64,000 bases of DNA from Streptomyces sp. BV286 (GCF_019090165.1 NZ_JAHRIB010000141.1:248001-312000), one strand, 5' to 3'; numbered from the stretch's first letter, positions 6,243-14,901 are shown. Notes: a model not told the origin generated them from the letters alone. A program made the numbers and translations.

Positions 6243-8959
6243 CACTGGTCCAACTCGCGGAAGCCGGCGACGTCGGCGGAGTACTCCGGGAGCTCGGCAG
6301 CCTGACGCCGGACGAGCGCGCGGCACAGGCCGAGGCTCTGGAGGCCCGGCGTGCGCCGATGCGAGCCGGCTGGTACCACGTCGTCGAGGAGCAGAGAACC
6401 GCCCAACTCGCCGCCGAACTCGGTTGCCGAACCGACCCCGTGACCGCAGCCGACTGGATCGTGCGGCCCGAGAACGGCGCCGAATCGCTCTTCCTGCCCC
6501 TCGGCGGCGCCTGGATGCTCGACGTCGTGAACCTCCACCCCGTCGCCTGGCGGGCCGAGTTGGCCGCACGACTCGCCGACCGGTCGACGCCCGGGAAGAC
6601 CGTCAGGTCCGACCTCATCGAACACCTCGTCCACGACACCGGCTGTCCTGTCCCGACCTCCGCCGGGTTCATCCAGAGCTGGCTGCGCTGGCGCGACAAC
6701 ACCTGGAAGCACCCCACGCACCTGCGCGGCGGCCCCCGGCCGGGCACCACCTTCCTGGAACGGCTGCGTACGGACGACCTGTCACCGACGCTCCTCCCGC
6801 TGGCGCTGGAGCGACCGGATGTGTACCTCGGCGTGGAATCGTTCCACCACCTGCTCACCACCAGAGGCCGCTCGTACATCAGGGAAGACACCACGCTCGG
6901 GGTCTTCATCAGCCTCGCCGAGGAGGGCCTGGTCGACCGCGCCGCGCTGATCCGGCGCGTCTTCACCGACCTGGCCGCCGGCGAATCATGGGGGTCGAAC
7001 GCCGCGGTCGCGCTGACGGAACTCGCCCTCACACCCGCGGAACACGCCTCCAGGACGCGCGAACGCGTAGCGCTGGCCGACACGTTGCTCACCCGGCTGC
7101 TCCAGGACGGCACACGCGTGGAGACCGCGCCGCCGCTCGCGTACCTGCGCGCCCTCGCCCTCACCCCGGCCGAGAACGCGCTCGCCCTCCGGGACCATGT
7201 GGCACTGCTCGACCTGTCGTCGCCCGTGGCCTCCTACGCCCAGGAGGTCCTGATCGGCCTGGACGAGGCCGGGCTGCTGGAGCCCGACGTGTTCACCGAG
7301 GCATGCGAGCGCGTCCTGCTCCGGCCGGAGAAGAAGCTGGTCCGGGCCCAGCTCGCCCGGCTCGACCGCGCGGCCCGCACGGACCCCGGGCGCGCCGCCC
7401 GCACCGTTCTTGACGCGGCGACGGCCCTCGGTCACCGGGACGTCGACGTACAGGAGCGCGCCCTCGACGTGATCGCCCGGCACCTCAAGGACGCCGGCGA
7501 CTTGGTACTGCCCGACCTGCGCACGGCCGCCGCACGGATCAACCCCGCTCTCGCGGCCCGGGCCGCCGATCTCTTCGGCACCGCGGCGGACCGCCGCACC
7601 GGCCAGTACGCCGACGTGCTGCCCGCCGTGCCCGAGCCGCGCCCGGTGCCGGGGCCCATCGGGACAGCCGTCGAGGTCGCCGAAGAGCTCGCGGCGGTCG
7701 TCGCGAACGACAAGGACGTGGTGACGTTCGAGCGGGTCCTGGACGGACTGGTCCGCCATGCCCACCTCGACCGGGCCGCGCTGGCCCAGGCGTTGAAGCC
7801 GGTCATGCGCAGGGAACCCCGTGAGACCCTCGACTTCACCCAGTCCGACGTGTACGACGTGGCCAGGGCGCTGCGGGGCGACGAGCCGAGGAAGTACGAC
7901 TTCACCGCCCGCCAGGGGCGCAACTCCTCCTCCCCGGCGGGGGAGTTGCTGCGGGCGCGCCTGGCCGAGGCGATTGGCATCATCGAGGGCGACGCGCAGC
8001 CGTTCCTGCTGTCCGTGCCGACCGATGCCACGGGTGCACTGGACGCCGCCGTACTCGTGCGGCGGCTCGAGGTGCTCGACGGGCTCGGCATCACGCCCGC
8101 ACCCATCGACCTGGCCCAAGCGCTGTTGCGCGTCACCCCGACCGCCGACGAGACAGCGCTGGGCGCGGCCGGGCAGCTGGGGTCCGACGCCGGGCAGCGG
8201 TTGGCGCGGTGGCTGCGCGAGGGCGGTCTGCCGCACTGGGATTGCGGTCGTACGGGCTGGCCGGACGCCCATGCGGGCAAGTACCCGACGGAATGGGCGA
8301 GCCACCTGCCCGCCGAGCCGGCCCCCGGCGTCCCGCTGCTCCCGGCCGCCGCGACCCTGATCGGGCCGCACCGCGACGGCGTCCTCCACAACCCGATGGT
8401 CCCCTTCTGGCTGGCCCAGTTGCCGCACCACCGAGAACTCGTGCTGGCCCGCGACTACTTCAGGTACCGCGCGTCCATGCGGGGCTGGGCCCACGCCCTG
8501 CCCTTCGCCGCGGAGTCCGGCGGCCCGGCGGGATTCGCGCTGCACCTGGCACTGGCAATCACCCTCACGTACGACCAGCAGGGCGAGCGCGACGCGGCGG
8601 TGGACGCGCTGCTCGTGCTCGCCGCGCGGGGAGAGTTGGACGCCGGCCTGCTGGGACAGCAGCTGGCCGAGATGCTGCGCGGCAAGTGGATCGAGGCGAA
8701 CCGTGTGACCGCCTCCCTGCGGACGGCGGCCGACACGGGCGCGTACGCCACTGTCTGGTCCGTGCTCGAAACCGCCCTGCCCCACCTGCTGCGCGACCCC
8801 GTGGTCCGGGGCACCGGAGCCCTGCTCGCCCTCGGCGTCGACTGCGTCTCCCGCTGCGCGGCGAAGGGCGGGATACCCGAGGTCACAGCGGCCGCGGGGC
8901 GCAGCGGATCGAGTCAGGTGGTGAAGAACGCACGGCTGCTGCGCGAGGTACTGGGCTGA
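6239..8959 (+). CDS. DUF6493 family protein
   Basis: Large cytosolic protein of 906 residues. Its start ATG 6239 overlaps the SWIM stop (ATGA 6239-6242), with GGAG a few bases upstream. The N-terminus (MTLVQLAEAGDVGGVLREL, then GWYHVVEEQRTAQLAAELG) and the pairing with a SWIM gene match DUF6493 proteins as I know them. Most of the chain looks like successive amphipathic helices (for example ERVALADTLLTRLLQDG, RALDVIARHLKDAG), suggesting a HEAT/ARM-like scaffold; this fold is inferred, not proven. No catalytic motif or membrane segment is seen. Function unknown. A strong hairpin follows at 9091-9125. Confidence 0.75.
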   Translation: MTLVQLAEAGDVGGVLRELGSLTPDERAAQAEALEARRAPMRAGWYHVVEEQRTAQLAAELGCRTDPVTAADWIVRPENGAESLFLPLGGAWMLDVVNLHPVAWRAELAARLADRSTPGKTVRSDLIEHLVHDTGCPVPTSAGFIQSWLRWRDNTWKHPTHLRGGPRPGTTFLERLRTDDLSPTLLPLALERPDVYLGVESFHHLLTTRGRSYIREDTTLGVFISLAEEGLVDRAALIRRVFTDLAAGESWGSNAAVALTELALTPAEHASRTRERVALADTLLTRLLQDGTRVETAPPLAYLRALALTPAENALALRDHVALLDLSSPVASYAQEVLIGLDEAGLLEPDVFTEACERVLLRPEKKLVRAQLARLDRAARTDPGRAARTVLDAATALGHRDVDVQERALDVIARHLKDAGDLVLPDLRTAAARINPALAARAADLFGTAADRRTGQYADVLPAVPEPRPVPGPIGTAVEVAEELAAVVANDKDVVTFERVLDGLVRHAHLDRAALAQALKPVMRREPRETLDFTQSDVYDVARALRGDEPRKYDFTARQGRNSSSPAGELLRARLAEAIGIIEGDAQPFLLSVPTDATGALDAAVLVRRLEVLDGLGITPAPIDLAQALLRVTPTADETALGAAGQLGSDAGQRLARWLREGGLPHWDCGRTGWPDAHAGKYPTEWASHLPAEPAPGVPLLPAAATLIGPHRDGVLHNPMVPFWLAQLPHHRELVLARDYFRYRASMRGWAHALPFAAESGGPAGFALHLALAITLTYDQQGERDAAVDALLVLAARGELDAGLLGQQLAEMLRGKWIEANRVTASLRTAADTGAYATVWSVLETALPHLLRDPVVRGTGALLALGVDCVSRCAAKGGIPEVTAAAGRSGSSQVVKNARLLREVLG

Positions 8960-9090
8960 CCGGCCCTCCCTCGCGCTGTCCGTGGTCCGGGAAGCTGGTG
9001 CGGGCCTGTTCGCCTACCTCCGTGAGGCGGTCTTGCAGCGGATCAAGAACGGACCAACACCACGACGGTGATGTTCTATCCACTGCTGAT

Positions 9091-9125
9091 CGGTGTGGGC
9101 CCGGCACCTCTGCGGGCCCACACCG
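9091..9125. terminator. Perfect 13-bp hairpin terminator
   Basis: CGGTGTGGGCCCG (9091-9103) and CGGGCCCACACCG (9113-9125) are exact inverted repeats around a 9-nt loop. It lies between the DUF6493 stop and the convergent gene at 9202, so it should stop transcription from both sides. Confidence 0.75.
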
Positions 9126-9201
9126 GCAGGCCGGTGAGCAGCGGGCACCCAAAGGAGGCGAGGCCCGTTGTTTCTCCTGGTCCTGGCCCGACTCGGGAGA
9201 G

Positions 9202-9675
9202 CTAGGTCGCGTCGGGTATTCCCAGGGTGACCAGGAGGGCTGAGGCGAGCTCCTCCGCGAACAGAGCCGATCCGGTGAGCGTCTGTCGGATTGCCTGCTC
9301 GTCGGGCGTCAGGCCTGCTGCGGCCGACCACGCGAGGGCACCGGTGACGGCGGGTTCGACGGGGAAGTGCTCCAGAGGGATCTCGTAGCTCTCCGCCATC
9401 TCGCGGTTGAGCAGGCCCTCCCAGCTGCTGCCATCGGGCGTGACAGCCTCGACGAACCCCACATCGCTGTCCACGAAGGACACCATGACCGCAGGCGTCT
9501 TCGTGCTCTGGACGAGATTCACCAGGCTGCGCCTTCCGGCGTCGGCGAAGTCCGTCACCTGCCAGCCCTCCGCCAACGTCTCCGTGTCCTCGATGCCCGT
9601 GAACCCGGCCGCCCGGATCAGCTGGTGCAGCTCCCCCGTGGACCGGGTCGTCAATGATCCGCCTGAGTTCCCCAT
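9202..9675 (-). CDS. Small hypothetical protein
   Basis: A 157-residue, acidic, cytosolic protein that I do not recognise. It has no signal peptide, membrane segment or known catalytic motif. The composition alternates strands and helices (LHQLIRAAGFTG, VVNLVQSTKTPAVMVSFVDSD-like core), reminiscent of small SMI1/SUKH- or immunity-type folds, but that is a guess. The start is placed at ATG 9675 (MGNSGGSLTTRST) because upstream sequence is low-complexity and unconserved in look. No good Shine-Dalgarno is seen, so it may be leaderless. Convergent with the DUF6493 gene. Confidence 0.55.
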   Translation of the reverse strand: MGNSGGSLTTRSTGELHQLIRAAGFTGIEDTETLAEGWQVTDFADAGRRSLVNLVQSTKTPAVMVSFVDSDVGFVEAVTPDGSSWEGLLNREMAESYEIPLEHFPVEPAVTGALAWSAAAGLTPDEQAIRQTLTGSALFAEELASALLVTLGIPDAT

Positions 9676-10054
9676 GGTCAGGAAGCTAGCGGATGCCTCT
9701 GACAATCCGGCTCGTGGCACAGAGACACCGACAGGGCAGGCCGCTGCGGCGGACCCTGGTGAGTAGAGGGGGGCGGGGGTGTTCGACCGGGTCGAGGTCC
9801 CATCGCACGCGCATCGGGTGGACCGGTCGTCCACCGGGCCTTTCGGGCAGGACCGAAAAGGCTGTTGCCGCGGATGAGTATCGGGAAGCATCGCGATCGC
9901 GGGCAAGGGCGCTGCGGGACAGCTGCCTCTGCCCGACGTCCGGCGAGGGAGCGGCCCTGCTGCGGGTCACGTCGTCGACGCCGCAAGTGCCGCCGTCGTC
10001 GCACGTCCAGGGAAGCCGTGCGGTTCGCCGCCACTCTCGACCAGGAGACTCTTG
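9676..10054. other. Divergent promoter region, no gene
   Basis: These 379 bp separate the small hypothetical gene (minus) from the secreted hydrolase gene (plus). Open frames here are all overlapping shadows without ribosome sites or family similarity. AGGAG at 10043-10047 is the ribosome site for the gene at 10055. I see no clear palindrome or promoter consensus. Confidence 0.5.
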
Positions 10055-11209
10055 ATGCACACGACGACACGAGGCAAGGTCGTGTTAGCCCTGGGATGGT
10101 TCGTCCTCGCGGTGGTTCTGCTCGCGACCGCCACCCCACCGGCGCGTGCCGCGAGCCCAGCAGAGGCGGCCGCACCGGAGATTCCGGCAGGCGTGAGCGC
10201 GGGCGTCGCCGTCTACGACCGCGAGACCGGGACCTTCACCGAAGAGCACAACGCGCACATGCAGTTCCGCGCCGCGTCGGTGGTCAAACTACTCATCGCG
10301 CTCGACCACCTGTGGGACCGGGGTCCGTCCTACAGCCTGCCGGCGGACGACCGGTCCCGGCTCGACTCGATGCTGCGTGCCAGCGACGACGACGCCGCCA
10401 ACCACTACTGGTCCAACAACGGCGGCTCGGCGATCATCGACCGCATGTCCGCCCATCTGGAACTGGAGGACACGGAGGGCCCGCCCGCCGGCTACTCCGG
10501 GTACTGGGGTTACACGGCACTGTCCGCGGCCGACACCGTGCGGATCTACCGCTGGATCCTGGACCGCGCGCCGGCCGCCCTGCGCGACATCGTCATGAGC
10601 AACCTGCGTGCCTCGACCCGGTGCGGCAAGGACGGCTTCGACCAGCGGTTCGGCGTCCCGGCGTCGTTCCAGGCTCCCTGGGCGGTCAAACAGGGCTGGT
10701 CCGGCTTCGGCGACACGAGCGACTGCAGCAACACGACCGCGACCGCGACCACGGCCGCCCGGCGATCGATCCCCGCAGAGGCGTCCGATGTCAACCTCTC
10801 GCGGCCGGCACTGCACAGCACCGGCACCACGGGACCCGGCGACCGCTCGATCGTCGCCGTGTTCACCCTGCACCCGCAGGGTGCTTCTTTCGGCGCCGCC
10901 TACACGGACACCACCCGGCTCGTACGTTCCCTGAACGTGCCCGGCGCGGTGAAGCGGACCGGCACATGGTTCGGCACCTGGGGATCGAAGGTGCAGGTCC
11001 GCGCCGACGCGACGACCGCCTCGAAGGCGCTCACGACCCTTCCCGCCGGGGTGGAGGTACAGGTCGGCTGCCAGAAGCGGGGACAGCAGGTCAGCGTGCC
11101 GCCCTACACGAACGACTGGTGGGCGTACCTGCCCCTTTACGGTGGTTATGTCACCAACATCTACATGAGCTCGCCGGACAACGAACTGCCCGGTGTGCCC
11201 CTCTGCTGA
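10055..11209 (+). CDS. Secreted beta-lactamase-like serine hydrolase with SH3-like tail
   Basis: Exported protein of 384 residues. A signal peptide covers about residues 1-33 (hydrophobic core GWFVLAVVLLATA, cleavage near ARAAS). The hydrolase domain shows the SxxK nucleophile motif S75-V-V-K78, while the usual SDN motif reads S110-D-D and the KTG motif appears as KQG, so activity on beta-lactams is doubtful. The C-terminal 80 residues (WGSKVQVRADATT onward) look like a bacterial SH3 domain that would bind cell wall. ATG 10055 has AGGAG 7 bp upstream. Codon 11 is TTA (10085-10087), so translation probably needs bldA tRNA. A small inhibitor-like gene follows 44 bp downstream. Confidence 0.8.
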   Translation: MHTTTRGKVVLALGWFVLAVVLLATATPPARAASPAEAAAPEIPAGVSAGVAVYDRETGTFTEEHNAHMQFRAASVVKLLIALDHLWDRGPSYSLPADDRSRLDSMLRASDDDAANHYWSNNGGSAIIDRMSAHLELEDTEGPPAGYSGYWGYTALSAADTVRIYRWILDRAPAALRDIVMSNLRASTRCGKDGFDQRFGVPASFQAPWAVKQGWSGFGDTSDCSNTTATATTAARRSIPAEASDVNLSRPALHSTGTTGPGDRSIVAVFTLHPQGASFGAAYTDTTRLVRSLNVPGAVKRTGTWFGTWGSKVQVRADATTASKALTTLPAGVEVQVGCQKRGQQVSVPPYTNDWWAYLPLYGGYVTNIYMSSPDNELPGVPLC

Positions 11210-11253
11210 ACCACCGCACGCGACCGCCCGACGACCGACGAGAGGAAACCACT

Positions 11254-11628
11254 GTGCGCAAGCGCGTCCTGAGTGCGCTGGCCGGCGCCGCCGCCCTCGC
11301 AGGAGTGATGAGCATCGCCCCGACGGCCACCGCCGAGGCCAACCCGCCCGGCTGCCCGAAGGGATACTTCTGCGCCTACTCCGAACCGGACCAGCGCGGC
11401 ACCCTGCTGATGAAGACCGCCGGCGACTGGTCGGGCGAGATCCACAGCGTCGGCTCCGTGTTCAACAACGGTTATGTGTATCCCGGCGGAGACCACGTCG
11501 ACCTGGTGTACGGCTACACCACGTCGGTCCGTCGCGTCTGCCTGCACTACAACCCGGGTCCCGGCGAGTACAAGGCGAACATCATCTACGCGACGATCGG
11601 CAGTGTGAAGTGGCGGGGTGAGTGCTGA
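11254..11628 (+). CDS. Secreted peptidase inhibitor family I36-like protein
   Basis: Small exported protein of 124 residues: a signal peptide (MRKRVLSALAGAAALAGVMS, cleavage near TATAEA) followed by a cysteine-containing core CPKGYFCAYSEPDQRG, the opening of the I36/SMI-type beta/gamma-crystallin-like family typified by the Streptomyces metalloproteinase inhibitor. Members bind and inhibit secreted metalloproteases, but many Streptomyces copies are untested. GTG 11254 is preceded by AGAGGA at good spacing. Only 44 bp separate it from the hydrolase gene, so they are probably one transcript, making the pair bldA-dependent if translation is coupled. Confidence 0.75.
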   Translation: MRKRVLSALAGAAALAGVMSIAPTATAEANPPGCPKGYFCAYSEPDQRGTLLMKTAGDWSGEIHSVGSVFNNGYVYPGGDHVDLVYGYTTSVRRVCLHYNPGPGEYKANIIYATIGSVKWRGEC

Positions 11629-11643
11629 GGCGACGTCACTGAC

Positions 11644-11695
11644 AGGGCGGCGGCGGTCCGGCGTACGCGGTCGGTACGCCTCAGCCGCCGGCCCT
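11644..11695. terminator. Nested hairpin terminator between convergent genes
   Basis: The inner stem is GGCGTAC (11660-11666) with GTACGCC (11674-11680); the outer stem pairs GGCGGC (11649-11654) with GCCGCC (11684-11689) and AGGGC with GCCCT. It lies between convergent stops at 11628 and 11728. Confidence 0.65.
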
Positions 11696-11727
11696 GGCCC
11701 CGCCCGCCCCGTGTGCCTCCTGCGGTC

Positions 11728-13491
11728 TCATCCGACGTCGAAGAGGTTCGGCAGCCGGAGGCGGTGGCGGGTGCGGTCGTGGCGTTTGAGGGCCTCGAAC
11801 TCGGGGGCCCGGTACAGCGGGGTGACGGTGCACCGCTCGGCATCCGAACCGACCTGGTCCAGCAGGGCGTTGACGGCCTGCCGGGCCGAGGTGTTGGCGC
11901 CCTCCATGGTGGCCAGATCGATGGGCACGGCCACGTAGTCGCCGGCCAGGAAGAGGTTCGGGATCTTCGTGGCCGACCGGGGGCGGTGGTGGAAGGTCCC
12001 CGTCGGGTGGATGAGCAACTGTTCGTCGTTGACCGGGTTCGGGGTGCCCAGGCCGTCCACGGCCGGGTCGAGGAACCAGGAGTGCAGCACGGAGTCCTTG
12101 AGTACCGTACGGCCGCTGTCGTTCAGCGCTGCCTTGAGCTGCGCCCAGACCTCGCGGGCGACTTCGGTACGCGTGCACTGCTTGGCCGTTCTGCCGTAGA
12201 GGATGCCCGGCCGGTCCCACTCGGAGACGTCCACCGACAGGCAGTCCGCGACCGTGCCGTCGCCGAAGTCGGCGGGGAAGTCGTGGCTCGGCCAGTGCTG
12301 GGCCTGGGCGATGGCGGTCAGGGACCAGGGGGAGTCGATGAGGTCCAGATGGCCGTGCAGGATCGGCGTGCGTTCCGTCAGGTAGAACTGGATGCCGGTC
12401 ATCCAGTCCGTCTCCAGCAGGTCGCACTCGGCGAGTTGGGGGTCGGCGGCCCGTACGGCGGCGTTCCAGGTGCGGCGGGCGTGCTCGACCGGCATGGCGG
12501 AGACGTAGTGGTCGGCGGTGACGGTTCGGCGGACCCCGCCGGGGCCCTCCATCACGGCCCCGGCGATGCGGCCCGCGTCCATGGGCAGGTTCTGTACGGT
12601 CCAGCCGACCTGGAACTCGACCCCGAGCGACCTGAGATGCGTCACCCAGGGATCGATCCAGGCCTCGTTGGTGGGCGCGTTGAGGATCCGGTCCAGCGGG
12701 CCGTCCGCGCCCCGTCCGAGCATGTTGAACGCGAAGGCCTCCAGCAGGGTGGCCACCGTGCGGGTGCTGGCCTCCTCCGCCTTGGTGGCCACGATGTTGC
12801 GGGTGATGCCGACGGCGAGGATGCGCTGGTAGTCGTAGGACATCCGGCCGGCCCGTACGAACTCCCACCACGGCATCCGCTCCCAGACCTCGTCGCGGCG
12901 TTCGTCGCAACTGGTGAGGAAGACGAGGAAGCGGTTGGCGAAGTAGAGGGCCTCGTGGAGGGGCAGGTTGAAGGCGGTGTCCAGGACCGAGGTCAGGGCG
13001 CGGCGGATCTCGTCCGGGGTCAGTTCGGCCGGTGTGCTGCCGGGCCAGGGCAGCGGGATGCGGATGTCCTCGCGGCCGCCGGAGCGGGCGAACAGCATCT
13101 CCTTGGGGGCGACGAGGTTGTCGTGGACGCCGCCAGGGTTGCCGGGGAAGGGGATGCGTCGCATGGTGTCGGGCAGGTTGTGGTAGATGCCCGGGATGAA
13201 GCGGAAGCCGTGCTCCCCGGGCAGGGGGTCGCGGCCGCCCGTGGCGCTGTCCGGTACGTCCATGCTGCGGGCCTTGCCGCCCAGTGCCTTGCGTTCGTAG
13301 ACGGTGACGCGGAAGCCGCGTTCGGCGAGTTCGTGTGCGGCCGTGAGCCCGGCGACACCCCCGCCCAGTACGGCCACGGTCTGCGGGGCGGCGGCGTCCT
13401 GCGCCGCCGCGGCCTGCTGGGGGCTGCCGAGGGCGACCCCGCCGGCGGCCGCGGCCGTGCCCAGGAAACCTCTGCGTGTGGTGCCGCTCAT
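11728..13491 (-). CDS. Tat-exported FAD oxidoreductase, phytoene/zeta-carotene desaturase-like
   Basis: Flavin amine-oxidase-fold protein of 587 residues. The N-terminus TTRRGFLGTAAAAGG is a twin-arginine signal, so the FAD-loaded enzyme should be exported. The dinucleotide site is VAVLGGGVAGLTAAHELAERG (about residues 38-58) and the C-terminal FAD motif is NLFLAGDYVAVP near residue 525. The remaining pattern (GEHGFRFIPGIYHN, LPGEHGF) is closest to plant-type phytoene/zeta-carotene desaturases and hydroxysqualene dehydroxylases. Substrate unknown; export is unusual for a carotenoid enzyme. The ribosome site AAGGGG precedes ATG 13491. A perfect palindrome lies upstream at 13585-13601. Confidence 0.8.
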   Translation of the reverse strand: MSGTTRRGFLGTAAAAGGVALGSPQQAAAAQDAAAPQTVAVLGGGVAGLTAAHELAERGFRVTVYERKALGGKARSMDVPDSATGGRDPLPGEHGFRFIPGIYHNLPDTMRRIPFPGNPGGVHDNLVAPKEMLFARSGGREDIRIPLPWPGSTPAELTPDEIRRALTSVLDTAFNLPLHEALYFANRFLVFLTSCDERRDEVWERMPWWEFVRAGRMSYDYQRILAVGITRNIVATKAEEASTRTVATLLEAFAFNMLGRGADGPLDRILNAPTNEAWIDPWVTHLRSLGVEFQVGWTVQNLPMDAGRIAGAVMEGPGGVRRTVTADHYVSAMPVEHARRTWNAAVRAADPQLAECDLLETDWMTGIQFYLTERTPILHGHLDLIDSPWSLTAIAQAQHWPSHDFPADFGDGTVADCLSVDVSEWDRPGILYGRTAKQCTRTEVAREVWAQLKAALNDSGRTVLKDSVLHSWFLDPAVDGLGTPNPVNDEQLLIHPTGTFHHRPRSATKIPNLFLAGDYVAVPIDLATMEGANTSARQAVNALLDQVGSDAERCTVTPLYRAPEFEALKRHDRTRHRLRLPNLFDVG

Positions 13492-13584
13492 CGCTGCCCC
13501 TTACCGCCGGTAATCATTGGCGCACGAGGATATGAGCGACGCATCGATCCCGGAAGTCGGCCGACTGAACTCGGATCACTTTGG

Positions 13585-13601
13585 CTTGATGCAGCATCAA
13601 G
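13585..13601. promoter_or_regulatory. 17-nt palindromic operator upstream of FAD oxidase
   Basis: CTTGATGC (13585-13592) and GCATCAAG (13594-13601) are exact inverted repeats around one A. This TTGAT-n-ATCAA layout suits MarR- or MerR-type regulators. It lies 94 bp upstream of the oxidase start. No regulator gene is adjacent. Confidence 0.5.
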
Positions 13602-13760
13602 CGGCGTCGCGGTGTGCCGCGGCGGGCGGTGGCAGGTCGTCGGGTCCCGACGTGCGGCCTCCTTCGGAGTCGTCGACCTGTGGCGGTACTCGTCCTGGCT
13701 GTGTGTCAGGCCGGGGTCCGTCGCGACGGACGGGGCGTCGAAGCAGAGCTCGCGATCTCG

Positions 13761-13789
13761 TTGACATGCCCAGGACACGTGCTTAGCAT
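13761..13789 (+). promoter_or_regulatory. Consensus promoter of pectate lyase gene
   Basis: TTGACA (13761-13766), a 17-bp spacer, then TAGCAT (13784-13789): a near-perfect vegetative (HrdB-type) promoter. Transcription would begin near 13796, immediately before the palindrome at 13799-13812. Confidence 0.7.
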
Positions 13790-13798
13790 TCGGAAATC

Positions 13799-13812
13799 AG
13801 AAAGCGCTTTCT
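13799..13812. promoter_or_regulatory. LacI-type operator of pectate lyase gene
   Basis: AGAAAGCGCTTTCT is a perfect 14-bp palindrome with the central CG typical of LacI-family sites. It covers about +4 to +17 of the predicted transcript, where bound repressor would block initiation. No LacI gene is in the window. Confidence 0.65.
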
Positions 13813-13893
13813 CCCTTCAGTTTCCCGCTCCTGTACGAGTTCACGTTCCTGCACGCCCAGGAAGGTCCGCCCGCTCGCCCGGAGAGGAACCAC

Positions 13894-14901
13894 ATGAGGT
13901 CGTCCTTGCACGTCCCGCGCGGTGTTCCCGCACTCCTGCTCGCCCTGCTGCTCGGCGCAACGGCGGTCCCGGCCGGCAGCGGCAGTGCCGCCGCCGGGAC
14001 GTCGGCACCACTCGCGGAGGCGAACCCCACCGGCTTCGCCTCGGTCGACGCACTCGGCCAGAACGGCACCACCGGCGGAGCCGCGGGGCCGACCGTGACC
14101 GCCACCACCACCCAGCAGTTCCTCGAGTACATCGACACCACGGGCCCACTGGTCATCCGGGTCCAGGGCACGATCGACATCACCAGCAAGCAGGGTGTGC
14201 GCCCGAACAAGACCATCGTCGGAGTCGGTTCCTCGGCCGTCATCAACGGCGGTGGCCTGGACTTCTACCGCTCCCACAACGTCATCGTGCGGAACATCAG
14301 GTTCACGGCCGCCGAGGACGATGCCGTGAACGTGGGCCAGGAGTCGCACCACATCTGGATCGACCACAACGAGTTCGTCGCGCCCCTCGACGGGGCGATC
14401 GACGTCGTCCGCGGTTCCCAGTACGTCACCGTGTCGTGGAACTGGTTCAACAAGACCGACAAGAGCATGCTCCTCGGGCACTCGGACGGCAACGGCAGTC
14501 AGGACGCCGGGAAGTTGAAGGTCTCCATCCACCACAACTTCTTCGACGGCTCCCGGCAGCGGCATCCACGGGTGCGGTTCGGTGAACCGGTGCACGTCTA
14601 CAACAACTACTTCAAGGGGAACGCCCTGTACGGCGTCGCGTCCACCATGAACGCGGGCGTCCTGGTCGAGGGCAACCACTTCGAAAGCGCTCCCCACCCC
14701 TGCTACTCCGCCAGTGGGTACGACGCGTCCGGACCCGGTCGGCTGGTGCAGCGCAACAACGTCTTCACCGGCTCCGGTCCGTGCGAGACCAACGGCACGG
14801 TCGTCGAACCGCGCACCTACTACCCGTACACGCTGGACCCGGCGGCCGACGTCCCCTCGCTCGTACGGGCCGGGGCGGGCGTCGGAAAGCTCGGCACCTG
14901 A
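13894..14901 (+). CDS. Secreted pectate lyase, polysaccharide lyase family 1
   Basis: Exported enzyme of 335 residues with a signal peptide (residues 1-35). The right-handed beta-helix of PL1 is evident, with the conserved segments IWIDHN (about 152-157), VTVSWNWF (about 177-184) and HPRVRFG (about 226-232), the latter carrying the catalytic arginine. It should cleave polygalacturonate by Ca-dependent beta-elimination outside the cell. ATG 13894 has GGAGAGGA 5 bp upstream. Regulation looks clear: consensus promoter plus LacI-type operator at +4. A hairpin follows at 14954-14972. Confident. Confidence 0.93.
   Translation: MRSSLHVPRGVPALLLALLLGATAVPAGSGSAAAGTSAPLAEANPTGFASVDALGQNGTTGGAAGPTVTATTTQQFLEYIDTTGPLVIRVQGTIDITSKQGVRPNKTIVGVGSSAVINGGGLDFYRSHNVIVRNIRFTAAEDDAVNVGQESHHIWIDHNEFVAPLDGAIDVVRGSQYVTVSWNWFNKTDKSMLLGHSDGNGSQDAGKLKVSIHHNFFDGSRQRHPRVRFGEPVHVYNNYFKGNALYGVASTMNAGVLVEGNHFESAPHPCYSASGYDASGPGRLVQRNNVFTGSGPCETNGTVVEPRTYYPYTLDPAADVPSLVRAGAGVGKLGT

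Larger units (their letters stand above)
13492..13893. other. Divergent regulatory region, oxidase and pectate lyase
   Basis: These 402 bp hold no gene but are rich in signals: a 17-nt palindrome at 13585-13601 on the oxidase side, and a consensus promoter (13761-13789) with a palindromic operator (13799-13812) on the pectate lyase side. Details are listed separately. Confidence 0.6.

Noticed and set aside
4836..6569. 577-codon minus-strand frame opposite the SWIM gene
   Set aside because: Arg-rich shadow frame. The plus strand carries the SWIM finger and the coupled stop-start overlap.
8960..9090. Peptide-like frame (LFAYLREAVLQRIK) after the DUF6493 stop
   Set aside because: Too short, no start or ribosome site, and no family I can name; treated as the 3' untranslated region before the terminator.
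14690..14703. Second GAAAGCGCT match inside the pectate lyase gene
   Set aside because: Only half of the palindrome is present and it lies in coding sequence, so it is more likely chance than an operator.
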